A DNA stretch of 64,000 nt from Platynereis dumerilii (GCA_026936325.1 JAPTHN010000012.1:39628537-39692536); one strand, 5' to 3'; positions 1-11,585 are shown, counted from the first letter of the stretch. Translations and numbers: made by a program. The notes: generated by a model not told the origin, from the letters alone.

Positions 1-3000
1 TTCACCACAATCAAGAGAACAGTTAGTACCCTCTTCCTTTTTGTTCCTTCTTCAACCTCTCTTCTTTTTTCATTCCTCTACCAAGGTCCTTCTAATTTCT
101 TCCCATTTTTCATTCATCTCAATCCCTCTTCAAGTATCCTGTAGAAACACACATTCACCACAATCAAGAGAACAGTTAGTACCCTCTTCCTTTTTGTTCC
201 TTCTTCAACCTCTCTTCTTTTTTCATTCCTGTACCAAGGTCCTTTTAATTTCTTCCCATTTTTCATTCATCTCAATCCCTCTTCAAGTATCCTGTAGAAA
301 CACACATTCACCACAATCAAGAGAACAGTTAGTATCCTCTTCCTTTTTGTTCCTTCTTCAACCTCTCTTCTTTTTTCATTCCTGTACCAAGGTCCTTCTA
401 ATTTCTTCCCATTTTTCATTCATCTCAATCCCTCTTCAAGTATCCTGTAGAAACACACATTCACCACAATCAAGAGAACAGTTAGTATCCTCTTCCTTTT
501 TGTTCCTTCTTCAACCTCTCTTCTTTTTTCATTCCTGTACCAAGGTCCTTCTAATTTCTTCCCATTTTTCATTCATCTCAATCCCTCTTCAAGTATCCTG
601 TAGAAACACACATTCACCACAATCAAGAGAACAGTTAGTACCCTCTTCCTTTTTGTTCCTTCTTCAACCTCTCTTCTTTTTTCATTCCTCTACCAAGGTC
701 CTTCTAATTTCTTCCCATTTTTCATTCATCTCAATCCCTCTTCAAGTATCCTGTAGAAACACACATTCACCACAATCAAGAGAACAGTTAGTACCCTCTT
801 CCTTTTTGTTCCTTCTTCAACCTCTCTTCTTTTTTCATTCCTCTACCAAGGTCCTTCTAATTTCTTCCCATTTTTCATTCATCTCAATCCCTCTTCAAGT
901 ATCCTGTAGAAACACACATTCACCACAATCAAGAGAACAGTTAGTACCCTCTTCCTTTTTGTTCCTTCTTCAACCTCTCTTCTTTTTTCATTCCTGTACC
1001 AAGGTCCTTCTAATTTCTTCCCATTTTTCATTCATCTCAATCCCTCTTCAAGTATCCTGTAGAAACACACATTCACCACAATCAAGAGAACAGTTAGTAT
1101 CCTCTTCCTTTTTGTTCCTTCTTCAACCTCTCTTCTTTTTTCATTCCTGTACCAAGGTCCTTCTAATTTCTTCCCATTTTTCATTCATCTCAATCCCTCT
1201 TCAAGTATCCTGTAGAAACACACATTCACCACAATCAAGAGAACAGTTAGTATCCTCTTCCTTTTTGTTCCTTCTTCAACCATTCTTCTTTTTTCATTCC
1301 TGTACCAAGGTCCTTCTAATTTCTTCCCATTTTTCATTCATCTCAATCCCTCTTCAAGTATCCTGTAGAAACACACATTCACCACAATCAAGAGAACAGT
1401 TAGTACCCTCTTCCTTTTTGTTCCTTCTTCAACCTCTCTTCTTTTTTCATTCCTCTACCAAGGTCCTTCTAATTTCTTCCCATTTTTCATTCATCTCAAT
1501 CCCTCTTCAAGTATCCTGTAGAAACACACATTCACCACAATCAAGAGAACAGTTAGTACCCTCTTCCTTTTTGTTCCTTCTTCAACCTCTCTTCTTTTTT
1601 CATTCCTGTACCAAGGTCCTTCTAATTTCTTCCCATTTTTCATTCATCTCAATCCCTCTTCAAGTATCCTGTAGAAACACACATTCACCACAATCAAGAG
1701 AACAGTTAGTACCCTCTTCCTTTTTGTTCCTTCTTCAACCTCTCTTCTTTTTTCATTCCTGTACCAAGGTCCTTCTAATTTCTTCCCATTTTTCATTCAT
1801 CTCAATCCCTCTTCAAGTATCCTGTAGAAACACACATTCACCACAATCAAGAGAACAGTTAGTACCCTCTTCCTTTTTGTTCCTTCTTCAACCTCTCTTC
1901 TTTTTTCATTCCTGTACCAAGGTCCTTCTAATTTCTTCCCATTTTTCATTCATCTCAATCCCTCTTCAAGTATCCTGTAGAAACACACATTCACCACAAT
2001 CAAGAGAACAGTTAGTACCCTCTTCCTTTTTGTTCCTTCTTCAACCTCTCTTCTTTTTTCATTCCTGTACCAAGGTCCTTCTAATTTCTTCCCATTTTTC
2101 ATTCATCTCAATCCCTCTTCAGGTATCCTGTAGAAACACACATTCACCACAATCAAGAGAACAGTTAGTACCCTCTTCCTTTTTGTTCCTTCTTCAACCT
2201 CTCTTCTTTTTTCATTCCTGTACCAAGGTCCTTCTATTTTCTTCCCATTTTTCATTCATCTCAATCCCTCTTCAAGAATCCTGTAGAAACACCCATTCAC
2301 CACAATCAAGAGAACAGTTAGTACCCTCTTCCTTTTTGTTCCTTCTTCAACCTCTCTTCTTTTTTCATTCCTGTACCAAGGTCCTTCTAATTTCTTCCCA
2401 TTTTTCATTCATCTCAATCCCTCTTCAAGTATCCTGTAGAAACACACATTCACCACAATCAAGAAAACAGTTCGTACTCTCTTCCTTTTTGTTCCTTCTT
2501 CAACCTCTCTTCTTTTTTCATTCCTGTACCAAGGTCCTTCTAATTTCTTCCCATTTTTCATTCATCTCAATCCCTCTTCAAGATTCCTGTAGAAACACCC
2601 ATTCACCACAATCAAGAGAACAGTTAGTACCCTCTTCCTTTTTGTTCCTTCTTCAACCTCTCTTCTTTTTTCATTCCTGTACCAAGGTCCTTCTAATTTC
2701 TTCCCATTTTTCATTCATCTCAATCCCTCTTCAAGTATCCTGTAGAAACACACATTCACCACAATCAAGAGAACAGTTCGTACCCTCTTCCTTTTTGTTC
2801 CTTCTTCAACCTCTCTTCTTTTTTCATTCCTGTACCAAGGTCCTTCTAATTTCTTCCCATTTTTCATTCATCTCAATCCCTCTTCAAGTATCCTGTAGAA
2901 ACATACATTCACCACAATCAAGAAAACAGTTCGTACTCTCTTCCTTTTTGTTCCTTCTTCAACCTCTCTTCTTTTTTCATTCCTGTACCAAGGTCCTTCT

Positions 3001-4030
3001 AATTTCATCCCATTTTTCATTCATCTCAATCCCTCTTCAAGTATCCTGTAGAAACACACATTCACCACAATCAAGAAAACAGTTCGTACTCTCTTCCTTT
3101 TTGTTCCTTCTTCAACCTCTCTTCTTTTTTCATTCCTGTACCAAGGTCCTTCTAATTTCTTCCCATTTTTCATTCATCTCAATCCCTCTTCAAGTATCCT
3201 GTAGAAACACACATTCACCACAATCAAGAAAACAGTTCGTACTCTCTTCCTTTTTGTTCCTTCTTCAACCTCTCTTCTTTTTTCATTCCTGTACCAAGGT
3301 CCTTCTAATTTCTTCCCATTTTTCATTCATCTCAATCCCTCTTCAAGTATCCTGTAGAAACATACATTCACCACAATCAAGAAAACAGTTCGTACTCTCT
3401 TCCTTTTTGTTCCTTCTTCAACCTCTCTTCTTTTTTCATTCCTGTACCAACGTCCTTCTAATTTCTTCCCATTTTTCATTCATCTCAATCCCTCTTCAAG
3501 TATCCTGTAGAAACACACATTCACCACAATCAAGAAAACAGTTCGTACTCTCTTCCTTTTTGTTCCTTCTTCAACCTCTCTTCTTTTTTCATTCCTGTAC
3601 CAAGGTCCTTCTAATTTCTTCCCATTTTTCATTCATCTCAATCCCTCTTCAAGTATCCTGTGGAAACACACATTCACCACAATCAAGAAAACATTTCGTA
3701 CCCTCTTCCTTTTTGTTCCTTCTTCAACCTCTCTTCTTTTTTCATTCCTGTACCAAGGTCCTTCTAATTTCTTCCCATTTTTCATTCATCTCAATCCCTC
3801 TTCAAGAATCCTGTAGAAACACACATTCACCACAATCAAGAGAACAGTTAGTACCCTCTTCCTTTTTGTTCCTTCTTCAACCTCTCTTCTTTTTTCATTC
3901 CTGTACCAAGGTCCTTCTAATTTCTTCCCATTTTTTATTCATCTCAATCCCTCTTCAAGTATCCTGTAGAAACACACATTCACCACAATCAAGAAAACAG
4001 TTCGTACTCTCTTCCTTTTTGTTCTATTCC
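1..4030. repeat. 153-bp polypyrimidine satellite array, about 26 copies
   Basis: Nearly identical 153-bp units run from the left edge of the window to about 4030, so the array probably continues outside. Each unit holds a C/T-rich half (CATTCCTGTACCAAGGTCC and CCCATTTTTCATTCATCTC) and a mixed half (GTAGAAACACACATTCACC). Copies left of about 2460 mostly read GAGAACAGTTAGTA. Copies to the right mostly read GAAAACAGTTCGTA, so two subfamilies occupy separate parts of the array, as expected from local homogenisation. Because 153 is 51 codons, one + frame stays open for over 1300 codons. This is a by-product of the period and not a gene. The last unit runs into sequence resembling the array at 6200-8815. 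Confidence 0.95.
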
Positions 4031-4149
4031 TTTTTTCTTTTGCTAAGTCATTACAAATTCATCTTTCCAGGCCTTAGAAACAAGACAAAAAGGATCCTTT
4101 TTGTGAAGTTGACTTGTGTTATCTCCAATCAAAAATTCAATATGGCCAT

Positions 4150-6077
4150 CTAAACTTGGTGATGCTTAGAAAAAAAGCGCCTTTACTTCATATTTTAAGG
4201 CCGTGAGCCTTGAAGACAGTAAGGAGGACAACAACATCGTAGTGACAGGTCTTGTTGACTAACTATTCTAAGATGCCCCACACGGAAAAGTAAGGGGAAT
4301 TAAGGTCCGAGCTGGAGAAGGGCCCGAAGTTGGCCGCCCAGAAGTCTCCTGAATTTCTTTAAGTGGAAATCCTGAACTTTCTTGGCCATAAGGCATGGCG
4401 AACCATCCTGAGTCTGCCTATAGATGCCATTGGGGTAGTTCACATCCAGCCATGGCAAAACATGACATTACTTGACCTAGTTGTATGCATCAGGTCCAAC
4501 CCCCCTTACTCGCACGAAAAAGAAATAAAGCATAATTTTTCTATTTGAAGTCATGACTCCCAAATAGCGGGGCAGATTTGTCATGAATAGGGGAGTAATA
4601 TTTCATTTATACACAGAAGCATGAAACTTGGCACATCGTTTAAAAGCATCTTAAAGAATAAATTTAGATAGGGAGCCACTTCAGATTTGACCTGGTTGAC
4701 CCATGGCAGCCATTTTCCAAAATGGCGCCTAATTATCTAATTTTCCTGCTTTCTGTGAAGTGCCTACAGTTTGACCATATGAAAACAGTCACTGTGGTCA
4801 TTATTTCTTCTAAAAATCTAAAAAACACTATCAATTGATTCCTGGGTTGAACTAAGGAATTTTAGGGTGGTCAAGGTCCATTTTGTTATATCTGTTGAAT
4901 AAAATGCATATTTGAATTCCTTGTGAGAAGAGCTTTCAAATGAATCACTAGATTCCGTGAATTCTTTGTCAAAATGAACCTCTTAACCGAAATCTTCAAA
5001 AAACTAAAAATTTTCATTTATTCCATTTCCAGTCCAAATTTACGAAACCCATTAATGCGGGTAGTCATTTGAAAGCTCTTTTTGCAAGGAATTCAAATAT
5101 GCAACTTATTTTTATATTCATTTAGAATTGGCGAAACCACGCAATACCGCGAAAATAGAGTATTTGAGTTGGTAATTCTACCAAAATGGATTCTAGAAAG
5201 CCTGAAAATAGATGAGGCTACTAAAAATGTTGTAGTAATGTTCTGAATACCTAGAGAAGGAATAATAAACGCTATTTTCATGCATTCTATTCATAGGAAC
5301 TGCACAGAAAGCAGCAAAATGGAAGAATTGGCGACCATTTTGGAAAATGGCTGCCAGTAGCCATCTATGCTAAATCTGAGGTGGCTCCCTATCCAATTAT
5401 ATTTGTAGAGATGTTTTTTAAGTGTGCGCCAAGTTTCATGCTTCTATGTGTAAATGCACTATTTTTTTTACATACCTGCCCCGCTAAAAACCATTGCCTG
5501 AGCTGGATACTTTGCTCTGAATGTCCCGTCGACATCTTCTATTGATTTTATATAGAATTTGCCATTTCTTTTTTTGCCAATAGAATCCACAAGCAAACGT
5601 TTATAGTTTGAAAAAAAAATTGAATATCGAACCGTGCTTCCTTATGTAGCCCATCATTTTTTCACCATTTGTATCTTCTGGCCTTAATGGAATAGGCTGC
5701 ATGGTGTCTTTGGGGTCCTGACATATGATTTCAGGCCAAAATCATTTTGCATAGCCGCTCTGGCAGCCTTGAGGTCCACCTGAAGCTCTTCAACCACCTC
5801 TCTCATGGAGGTTGCAGGTACCTTGTGAGTTTTGTCGTCAGTGACTCCAGGAATGCTCCATTCCTCTCTTACTTCTCTCCACAAACTCCCAGACTTCCCT
5901 CTTATTCCTTTCCCATCATTGATTGCCCTCATGATATTGTATTCCAGTTGTGAGGTCACTCTGACTATGTCAGGGATTGTTTTTAGTCCATTTGGCACTG
6001 AAGCAAATATGACCACCTCTTCCTTTTTGTCTCCTGTGGGGTCATTTTTAATCACGGCTCATTCTAACTTGTCATAG
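4150..6077 (-). mobile_element. Mariner-type transposase relic, split by a nested palindromic element
   Basis: On the - strand, 6077 to about 5490 reads as the N-terminal and middle part of a Tc1/mariner-superfamily transposase. It includes NDFGLKSYVRTPK and, further on in other frames, IKSIEDVDGTF and KYPAQAMVF, which match the usual SYxRxP and KYPxxVMVF blocks. After the insertion at 4565-5486 the same strand gives QDGSPC...AKKVQDF (second catalytic Asp region) and SSSDLNSPYFSVWGILE (third catalytic Asp region, normally SPDLNPLDYxVWGxxE). Several frame changes and stops show it is dead. I could not identify its terminal inverted repeats. It sits between two related polypyrimidine arrays. 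Confidence 0.8.
4565..5486. mobile_element. Palindromic non-autonomous element (TAGCGGGGCAG termini) nested in mariner relic
   Basis: The left end TAGCGGGGCAG is matched by CTGCCCCGCTA at the right end. Long imperfect arms follow: AGAAGCATGAAACTTGGC near 4615 is inverted near 5440, TAGGGAGCCAC near 4670 is inverted near 5383, and CCATTTTCCAAAATGG occurs in both arms. Inner blocks also pair (GAATTCCTTG near 4915 with CAAGGAATTC near 5083), so almost the whole element folds back. The TA at both outer edges fits a TA target duplication. No transposase reading frame is seen inside. The element interrupts the transposase relic, so it is younger. Confidence 0.82.
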
Positions 6078-6199
6078 GTTAGGCTGATACCTTAATGATT
6101 ATGCTGTATTGTTTTCACAAATTTCCTGTAGATATGAGATGCTTTTTTGGCACAAGGAAGTTCATGGAAAATTTTGGTTCCCCATCCTGTATTCTCATC

Positions 6200-8815
6200 T
6201 CTTCCTGGTCTCCCTTCTTTTCCTTCTTTAACTTTCTTCTCCTTTTTTCTTCTTTCTTCATCTTTCTTCATGTTTCTTCTTCTACCTCTCTTCTTTTTCC
6301 ATTCCTGTACCAAGGTCCTTCTACTCCTTCCATCATCCTTGTTCTTCATTTTTCTTCTTTCTTCCCATTTCTCATTCATCTCAATCCCTCTTCCTCCTTC
6401 TTCTACATTCTTTCTTCTTTTCATCTTCTCATTTTTTGCCTTATTCTATTCCCTTTTTCTTTTTCTCTTCTCCTTCTCTTGCTTCTTCATCTTCCTATTC
6501 ACGCTTCTTCTCTTCCTAGTTTACCTTCTTCTCCTTCTTTATCTTTCTTCTTCTTCCTTCAGTCTCTCTTCTTCTTTCATTCGTGTATCAAGGTCCTTCT
6601 ACTCCTTCCATCATCCTTGTTCTTCATTTTTCTGCTTTCTTCCTATTTTTCATTCATCTCAATCCTTCCTCCTTCTTGTACATTCTTTCTTCTTTTATTC
6701 TTCTCATTATTTGCCTTATTCTATTCCCTCATTCTTTTTCTCTTCTCCTTCTCTTGCTTCTTGATCTTCCCTTTTTCACTTCTTCCTTTCCTAGTTTCAC
6801 TTCTTTTCCTTCTTTATCTTTCTCCTCCTTTCCTTCTTCAGTCTCTCTTCTTCTTTCATTCCTGTACCAAGTTCCTTCTACTCCTTCCATCATCCTTGTT
6901 CTTCTTTTTCTTCTTTCTTCCCATTTTTCATTCATCTCAATCCTTCCTCCTTCTTGTACATTCTTTCTTCTTTTCTTCTTCTTATTATTTGCCTTATTCT
7001 ATTCCCTCTTTTTCTTTTCTCTTCTCCTTCTCTTGCTTCTCCATCTTCCTATTCTCGCTTCTTCTCTTCCTAGTCTTCCTTCTTCTTCTTCTTTATCTTC
7101 CTTCTTCTTTCCTTCTTCAGTCTCTCTTCTTTTTTCATTCCTGTACCAAGTTCCTTCTACTCCTTCCATCATCCTTGTTCTTCATTTTTCTTCTTTCTTC
7201 CCATTTCTCATTCATCTCAATCCCTCTTCCTCCTTCTTCTACATTCTTTCTTCTTTTCATCTTCTCATTTTTTGCCTTATTCTATTCCCTTTTTCTTTTT
7301 CTCTTCTCCTTCTCTTGCTTCTTCATCTTCCTATTCTCGCTTCTTCTCTTCCTAGTCTACCTTCTTCTCCTTCTTTATCTTTCTTCTTCTTCCTTCAGTC
7401 TCTCTTCTTCTTTCATTCGTGTATCAAGGTCCTTCTACTCCTTCCATCATCCTTGTTCTTCATTTTTCTGCTTTCTTCCCATTTTTCATTCATCTCAATC
7501 CTTCCTCCTTCTTCTACATTCTTTCTTCTTTTCATCTTCTCATTTTTTGCCTTATTCTATTCCCTTTTTCTTTTTCTCTTCTCCTTCGCTTGCTTCTTCA
7601 TCTTCCTATTCTCGCTTCTTCTCTTCCTAGTTTACCTTCTTCTCCTTCTTTATCTTTCTTCTTATTCCTTCAGTCTCTCTTCTTCTTTCATTCGTGTATC
7701 AAGGTCCTTCTACTCCTTCCATCATCCTTGTTCTTCATTTTTCTGCTTTCTTCCCATTTTTCATTCATCTCAATCCTTCCTCCTTCTTGTACATTCTTTC
7801 TTCTTTTCTTCTTCTTATTATTTGCCTTATTCTATTCCCTCTTTCTTTTTCTCTTCTCTTTCTCTGAATTCTTCATCTTCCTTTTCTCTCTTCTTCTCTT
7901 CCTAGTCTTCCTTCTTTTCCTTCTTTATCTTTCTTCTTCTTTCCTTCTTCTTTCCTTCTTCAGTCCTTCTTCAGTCTCTCTTCTTCTTTCATTCCTGTAC
8001 CAAGTTCCTTCTACTCCTTCCATCATCCTCCTTCTTCATTTTTCTCCTTTCTTCCCATTTTTCATTCATCTCAATCCCTCTTCCTCCTTCTTCTACATTC
8101 TTTCTTCTTTTCTTCCTTTTCTCGCTTCTTCTTTTCCAAGTCTTCCTTCTTCTCCTTCTTTATCTTTCTTCTTCTTCTCTTTTCAGTCTCTCTTCTTCTT
8201 TCATTCCTGTACCAAGTTCCTTCTACTCCTTCCATCATCCTTCTTCTTCATTTTTCTGCTTTCTTCCCATTTTTCATTCATCTCAATCCTTCCTCCTTCT
8301 TGTACATTCTTTCTTCTTTCTTCTTCTTATTATTTGCCTTATTCTATTCCCTCTTTCTTTTTCTCTTCTCTTTCTCTGAATTCTTCATCTTCCTTTTCTC
8401 TCTTCTTCTCTTCTTCTCTTCCTAGTCTTCCTTCTTTTCCTTCTTTATCTTTCTCCTCCTGTCCTTCTTCAGTCTCTCTTCTTCTTTCATTCCTGTACCA
8501 AGTTCCTTCTACTCCTTCCATCATCCTTCTTCTTCATTTTTCTGCTTTCTTCCCATTTTTCATTCATCTCAATCCTTCCTCCTTCTTCTACATTCTATCT
8601 TCTTTTCTTCTTCTCATTATTTGCCTTATTCTATCCCCTTTTCTTTTTCTCTTCTCCTTCTCTTGCTTCTTCATCTTCCTTTTCTCGCTTCTTCTCTTTT
8701 TATTCTTCCTTCTTTTCCTTCTTCATCTTTCTTCTCTTCTTCAGTCTCTCTTCTTCTTTCATTCCTGTACCAAGGTCCTTCTACTCCTTCCATCATCCTT
8801 GTTCTTCATTTTTAC
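6200..8815. repeat. Polypyrimidine satellite array, about 278-bp unit, 10 copies
   Basis: CATTC(C/G)TGTA(C/T)CAAG recurs at 6300, 6578, 6857, 7136, 7414, 7689, 7990, 8202, 8488 and 8760. Most intervals are 272-286 bp, with one of 301 and one of 212. The unit is almost pure C/T on the + strand, and shares the blocks around CATTCCTGTACCAAGGTCC and CATTTTTCATTCATCTCAA with the 153-bp satellite. Long open frames over this array are composition artefacts rich in Ser, Leu and Phe. The array stops about 95 bp before the splice acceptor of gene A exon 1. Confidence 0.92.
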
Positions 8816-8907
8816 AAAATTGAAGTTCCACTGTTGTCATCACGTTACTGAACTAATTTAATAATAAATTGAAACTAACTTTCATTATTTTTGTCTTTAA
8901 ACTCCAG

Positions 8908-9123
8908 CCACTCGCTGCAAAGGATATTACGCCTTCAAATTTGTTCAGAACATGATATACGGAGATCTGACACACGACCAGGTTCGAAAGGTGACTCAAG
9001 CATCCACTGCCTGCTATTACACTTTCAACTTGATGTGCTGACAAGCTATCATGTGGGGTAACGGATGGAAGGATTATTTCGGAGTTCGGAAGACACTTCT
9101 TTCCAGCACAGGAACGATCAAAG
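8908..9123 (+). pseudogene. Gene A exon 1 (unknown secreted-type protein), in-frame TGA
   Basis: The acceptor TTTAAACTCCAG precedes 8908 and the donor AAAG|GTATCA follows 9123, giving a 216-bp exon in phase 1 at both ends, like the next exon. In that frame it reads TRCKGYYAFKFVQNM..., ...TACYYTFNLMC, then a TGA at 9039-9041, then QAIMWGNGWKDYFGVRK...GTIKG. The frame is open on both sides of the stop. The cysteines suggest an extracellular protein, but I do not recognise the family. The stop may mean a dead gene, an allele or an assembly error. Another frame is open for about 50 codons to 9058, but it does not join exon 2 in phase. Earlier exons are not seen. Confidence 0.55.
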
Positions 9124-9186
9124 GTATCAAATTTTATGCTAAAAACATACAGTCCATGACTCCTTGTCCTTGGCATGCTTTTTGTA

Positions 9187-9838
9187 GGGAAACATGTTAC
9201 AGCCAGGGAAATACCAAGGCTTTTTTAGGGAAACATGTTACAGCCAGGGAACTACCAAGGCTATTTTTAGGGAGATATGTTACAGCCAGGGAAATACCAA
9301 GGCTTTTTTAGGGAGATATGTTACAGCCAGGGAAATACCAAGGCTTTTTTAGGGAAACATGTAACAGCCAGGGAAATACCAAGGCTTTTTTTAGGGAGAT
9401 ATGTTACAGCCAGGGAAATACCAAGGCTTTTTTAGGGAAACATGTTACAGCCAGGGACATAACAAGGCTTTTTTAGAGGACAAGTTACAGCCAGGGAAAT
9501 ACCAAGGCTTTTAGGGAAACATGTTACAGCCAGGAAAAAACCAAGGCTTTCCAGGAAATATGTTACAGCCAGGGAGATATCAAGGTTTTTCAGAGAAACA
9601 TATTGCAGCAAGGGAAATACCATGGCTTTTTTAGGGAAACATATTACAGCCGGGCAAATACCATGTTTTTTTAAGGAAACATGTTACAGCCAGGCAAGTT
9701 ACATGTTTTTTTAGAGAAACATAAAACAGCCTGGAAATACCAAGGCTTTTTTTAGGGAAATATGTTACAGCCAGGGAAATATCAAGACTTTGTTTTTGAA
9801 ACATGCTACAGCTAGGGACATAACAAGGCTTTTTTAAG
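9187..9838. repeat. 41-bp minisatellite in gene A intron 1, left part
   Basis: About 16 degenerate copies of a 41-bp unit built on GTTACAGCCAGGGAAATACC followed by AAGGCTTTTTTAGGGAAACAT. It begins about 60 bp after the exon 1 donor. The same unit resumes at 11257, so one array has been split by 1.4 kb of other sequence. Confidence 0.92.
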
Positions 9839-10134
9839 GTGGCTCGATTCTCATGAACCTTTCAAGATAGGATTTCTTAAAAATGATCCAAAAAATAGTT
9901 TATAGCAAGGATATATAAATGAAAGTGGTCGCTATACCAGCCTTTCTTTCAAAATATTTGAGGCTATGTAAAAGAAAGTCAGTCCAAGCAAACCTAAAAA
10001 ACTCAAATTTTTTCGTGAATTTTTTACCTTGAAATTTTCCATGCCATTCAGTGGCCATTCATGCTATTTTGATAAATGAAGCATGGAATTAAAGAGGACA
10101 GTTTTATGGAAAAGATAATGACAGTTTCAGAAAG

Positions 10135-10878
10135 ATATACTCCAGAGACTTAATGTAAAAATTAATTCCAAAATTGGCAAAATTCCAAATTATTTAATTC
10201 CCTGTGATGTTTTAAGCCACAGAATGACTATTTCTTAAGAATATTCTTGAAAATTAATATTTTTTGTCTCGCGCTGGAGATATTTCTGCCTTCATGCCAT
10301 TTCAGGGCATTATAGGCCTATAAATAGCCTATAAATAGCCATATTTGGCACACACCTCTGGCGCCACCCTATGGCAACAGCTATAACAAAACAAATTTTT
10401 AATAATGTTTTCTAAGGCCTAAAAAAATCAATTTTGTGGAGGGACAATTTTGAGATAGCCCATTATTAAAATAGCCAAAAACTGGTTTTTCCCGCCAAAA
10501 TTTCAGCCTCGTTTTTGGCGGGAAAACAACGTTTTGCCTGTTTTTAGCCAATAAAAGGGCCATCTCAAAATTGTCCCTCAAGATAATTGTTTTTGGAGGC
10601 CTCAGAAAACAATATTAAAAATTAGTTTTGTTATAGCTGTTGCCATAGCGTGGCTCCAGGGGTGGGTGCCAAATATGCCTCTTTATAGGCTATTTATGGC
10701 CTATAATTGACTGAAATTGCATGAAGCACAAATATTTCCAGCCTGAGACAAAAAATGTTATTTTTCATGAATATTTAAAGGAAATTATTATTATGTGCCT
10801 TTGATGTTCACAGAAAATTGAGTAATTCAGATTTATGGTAATTTTGCATAATTTTTTACATTAACTCACTGGAGTATT
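10135..10878. mobile_element. Palindromic foldback element, 744 bp, TACTCCAG termini
   Basis: The left edge TACTCCAGAGACTTAATGTA pairs with TACATTAACTCACTGGAGTA at the right edge. Long arms pair inward: GCAACAGCTATAACAAAAC near 10375 with GTTTTGTTATAGCTGTTGC near 10625, GAGGGACAATTTTGAGAT near 10440 with its inverse near 10570, and TTTTCCCGCCAAAA around the centre at about 10505. TA lies at both edges, consistent with a TA target duplication. There is no coding sequence. The 300-400 bp on each side (9839-10134 and 10879-11256) shows nothing I can name and may belong to an older insertion in the 41-bp array. Confidence 0.8.
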
Positions 10879-11256
10879 TAAGTTAAAGGGATTTCCAAGG
10901 GGCTCAGAATTAAAGTTTCGATTTTGAAAATTTAAACTATATATAAAACATAGTGCTAAAAAAATTGACGAGATAGGATTTTGTATTTCTTTGTCATTTA
11001 CTTCCAAAAATAGTGGGGAACAATATGATGATACAGATAAGCTTTCCTACCACACTTCAAATTGATATACAAATTTATTTATATCACAAAGTAATTTTCG
11101 ATGAAATTAGACCTGCTTTCCGAAAATCAACCGTAAAAAAATTCTGTTATGAGTATCAAGCTGAAACTCCCTGTTGTATGTAGTCCTCTTCATAGTGCAT
11201 CTAATTCTCTAAACGAGAAGTCTCTAACCCCAAGAGAAGTGATGCAAATCGCTAAC

Positions 11257-11585
11257 GAAGTTTTTTTAGAGAAACATGATACAGCCAGGGAAATACCAAG
11301 GCTTTTTTTAAGGAAATATGTTACAGCCAGGGAAATATCAAGGCTTTTTTTTGGAAACATGTTACAGCCAGGGACATAACAAGGCTTTTTTAAGGGAACA
11401 TGTTACAGCCAGGGAAATACCATGGCTTTTTTAGGGAAACATGTTACAGCCAGGGAAATACCATGGCGTTTAGGGAAACATGTTACAGCCAGGGAAATAC
11501 CAAGGCTTTTTTAGGGAAACATGTTACAGCCAGGGAAATACCAAGGCTTTTTTAGGGAAACATGTTACAGCCAGGGAAAGACCAC
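11257..11585. repeat. 41-bp minisatellite in gene A intron 1, right part
   Basis: About eight copies of the same 41-bp unit as at 9187-9838 (GTTACAGCCAGGGAAATACC). The right-hand copies are closer to one another than the left-hand ones. The array ends 120 bp before gene A exon 2. Confidence 0.92.

Noticed and set aside
41-4153. A single + strand open frame of 1370 codons
   Set aside because: It follows from a 153-bp (51-codon) tandem repeat of low-complexity C/T sequence that happens to lack stops in one frame. There is no promoter, exon structure or domain.
5684-6055. 123-codon - strand frame as a host gene
   Set aside because: Its sequence and the continuation in neighbouring frames match Tc1/mariner transposase blocks, so it is a transposon relic.
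6095-8861. Several overlapping open frames of 200-510 codons over the 278-bp array
   Set aside because: Homopyrimidine DNA has few stop codons, so all + frames stay open. The peptides are only Ser, Leu, Phe and Pro runs.
9039-9041. TGA in gene A exon 1 read as selenocysteine
   Set aside because: No selenocysteine insertion structure was recognised in the 3' region, and nothing suggests a selenoprotein family. Decay, allele or assembly error is simpler.
8853-9176. 107-codon - strand open frame opposite gene A exon 1
   Set aside because: No - strand splice sites fit, and the + strand exon has good sites and phase agreement with exons 2 and 3.
9187-9838. Possible CRISPR-like array (also considered at 31185 and 49450)
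   Set aside because: The repeats are contiguous and degenerate with no unique spacers, and the context is animal genomic DNA.
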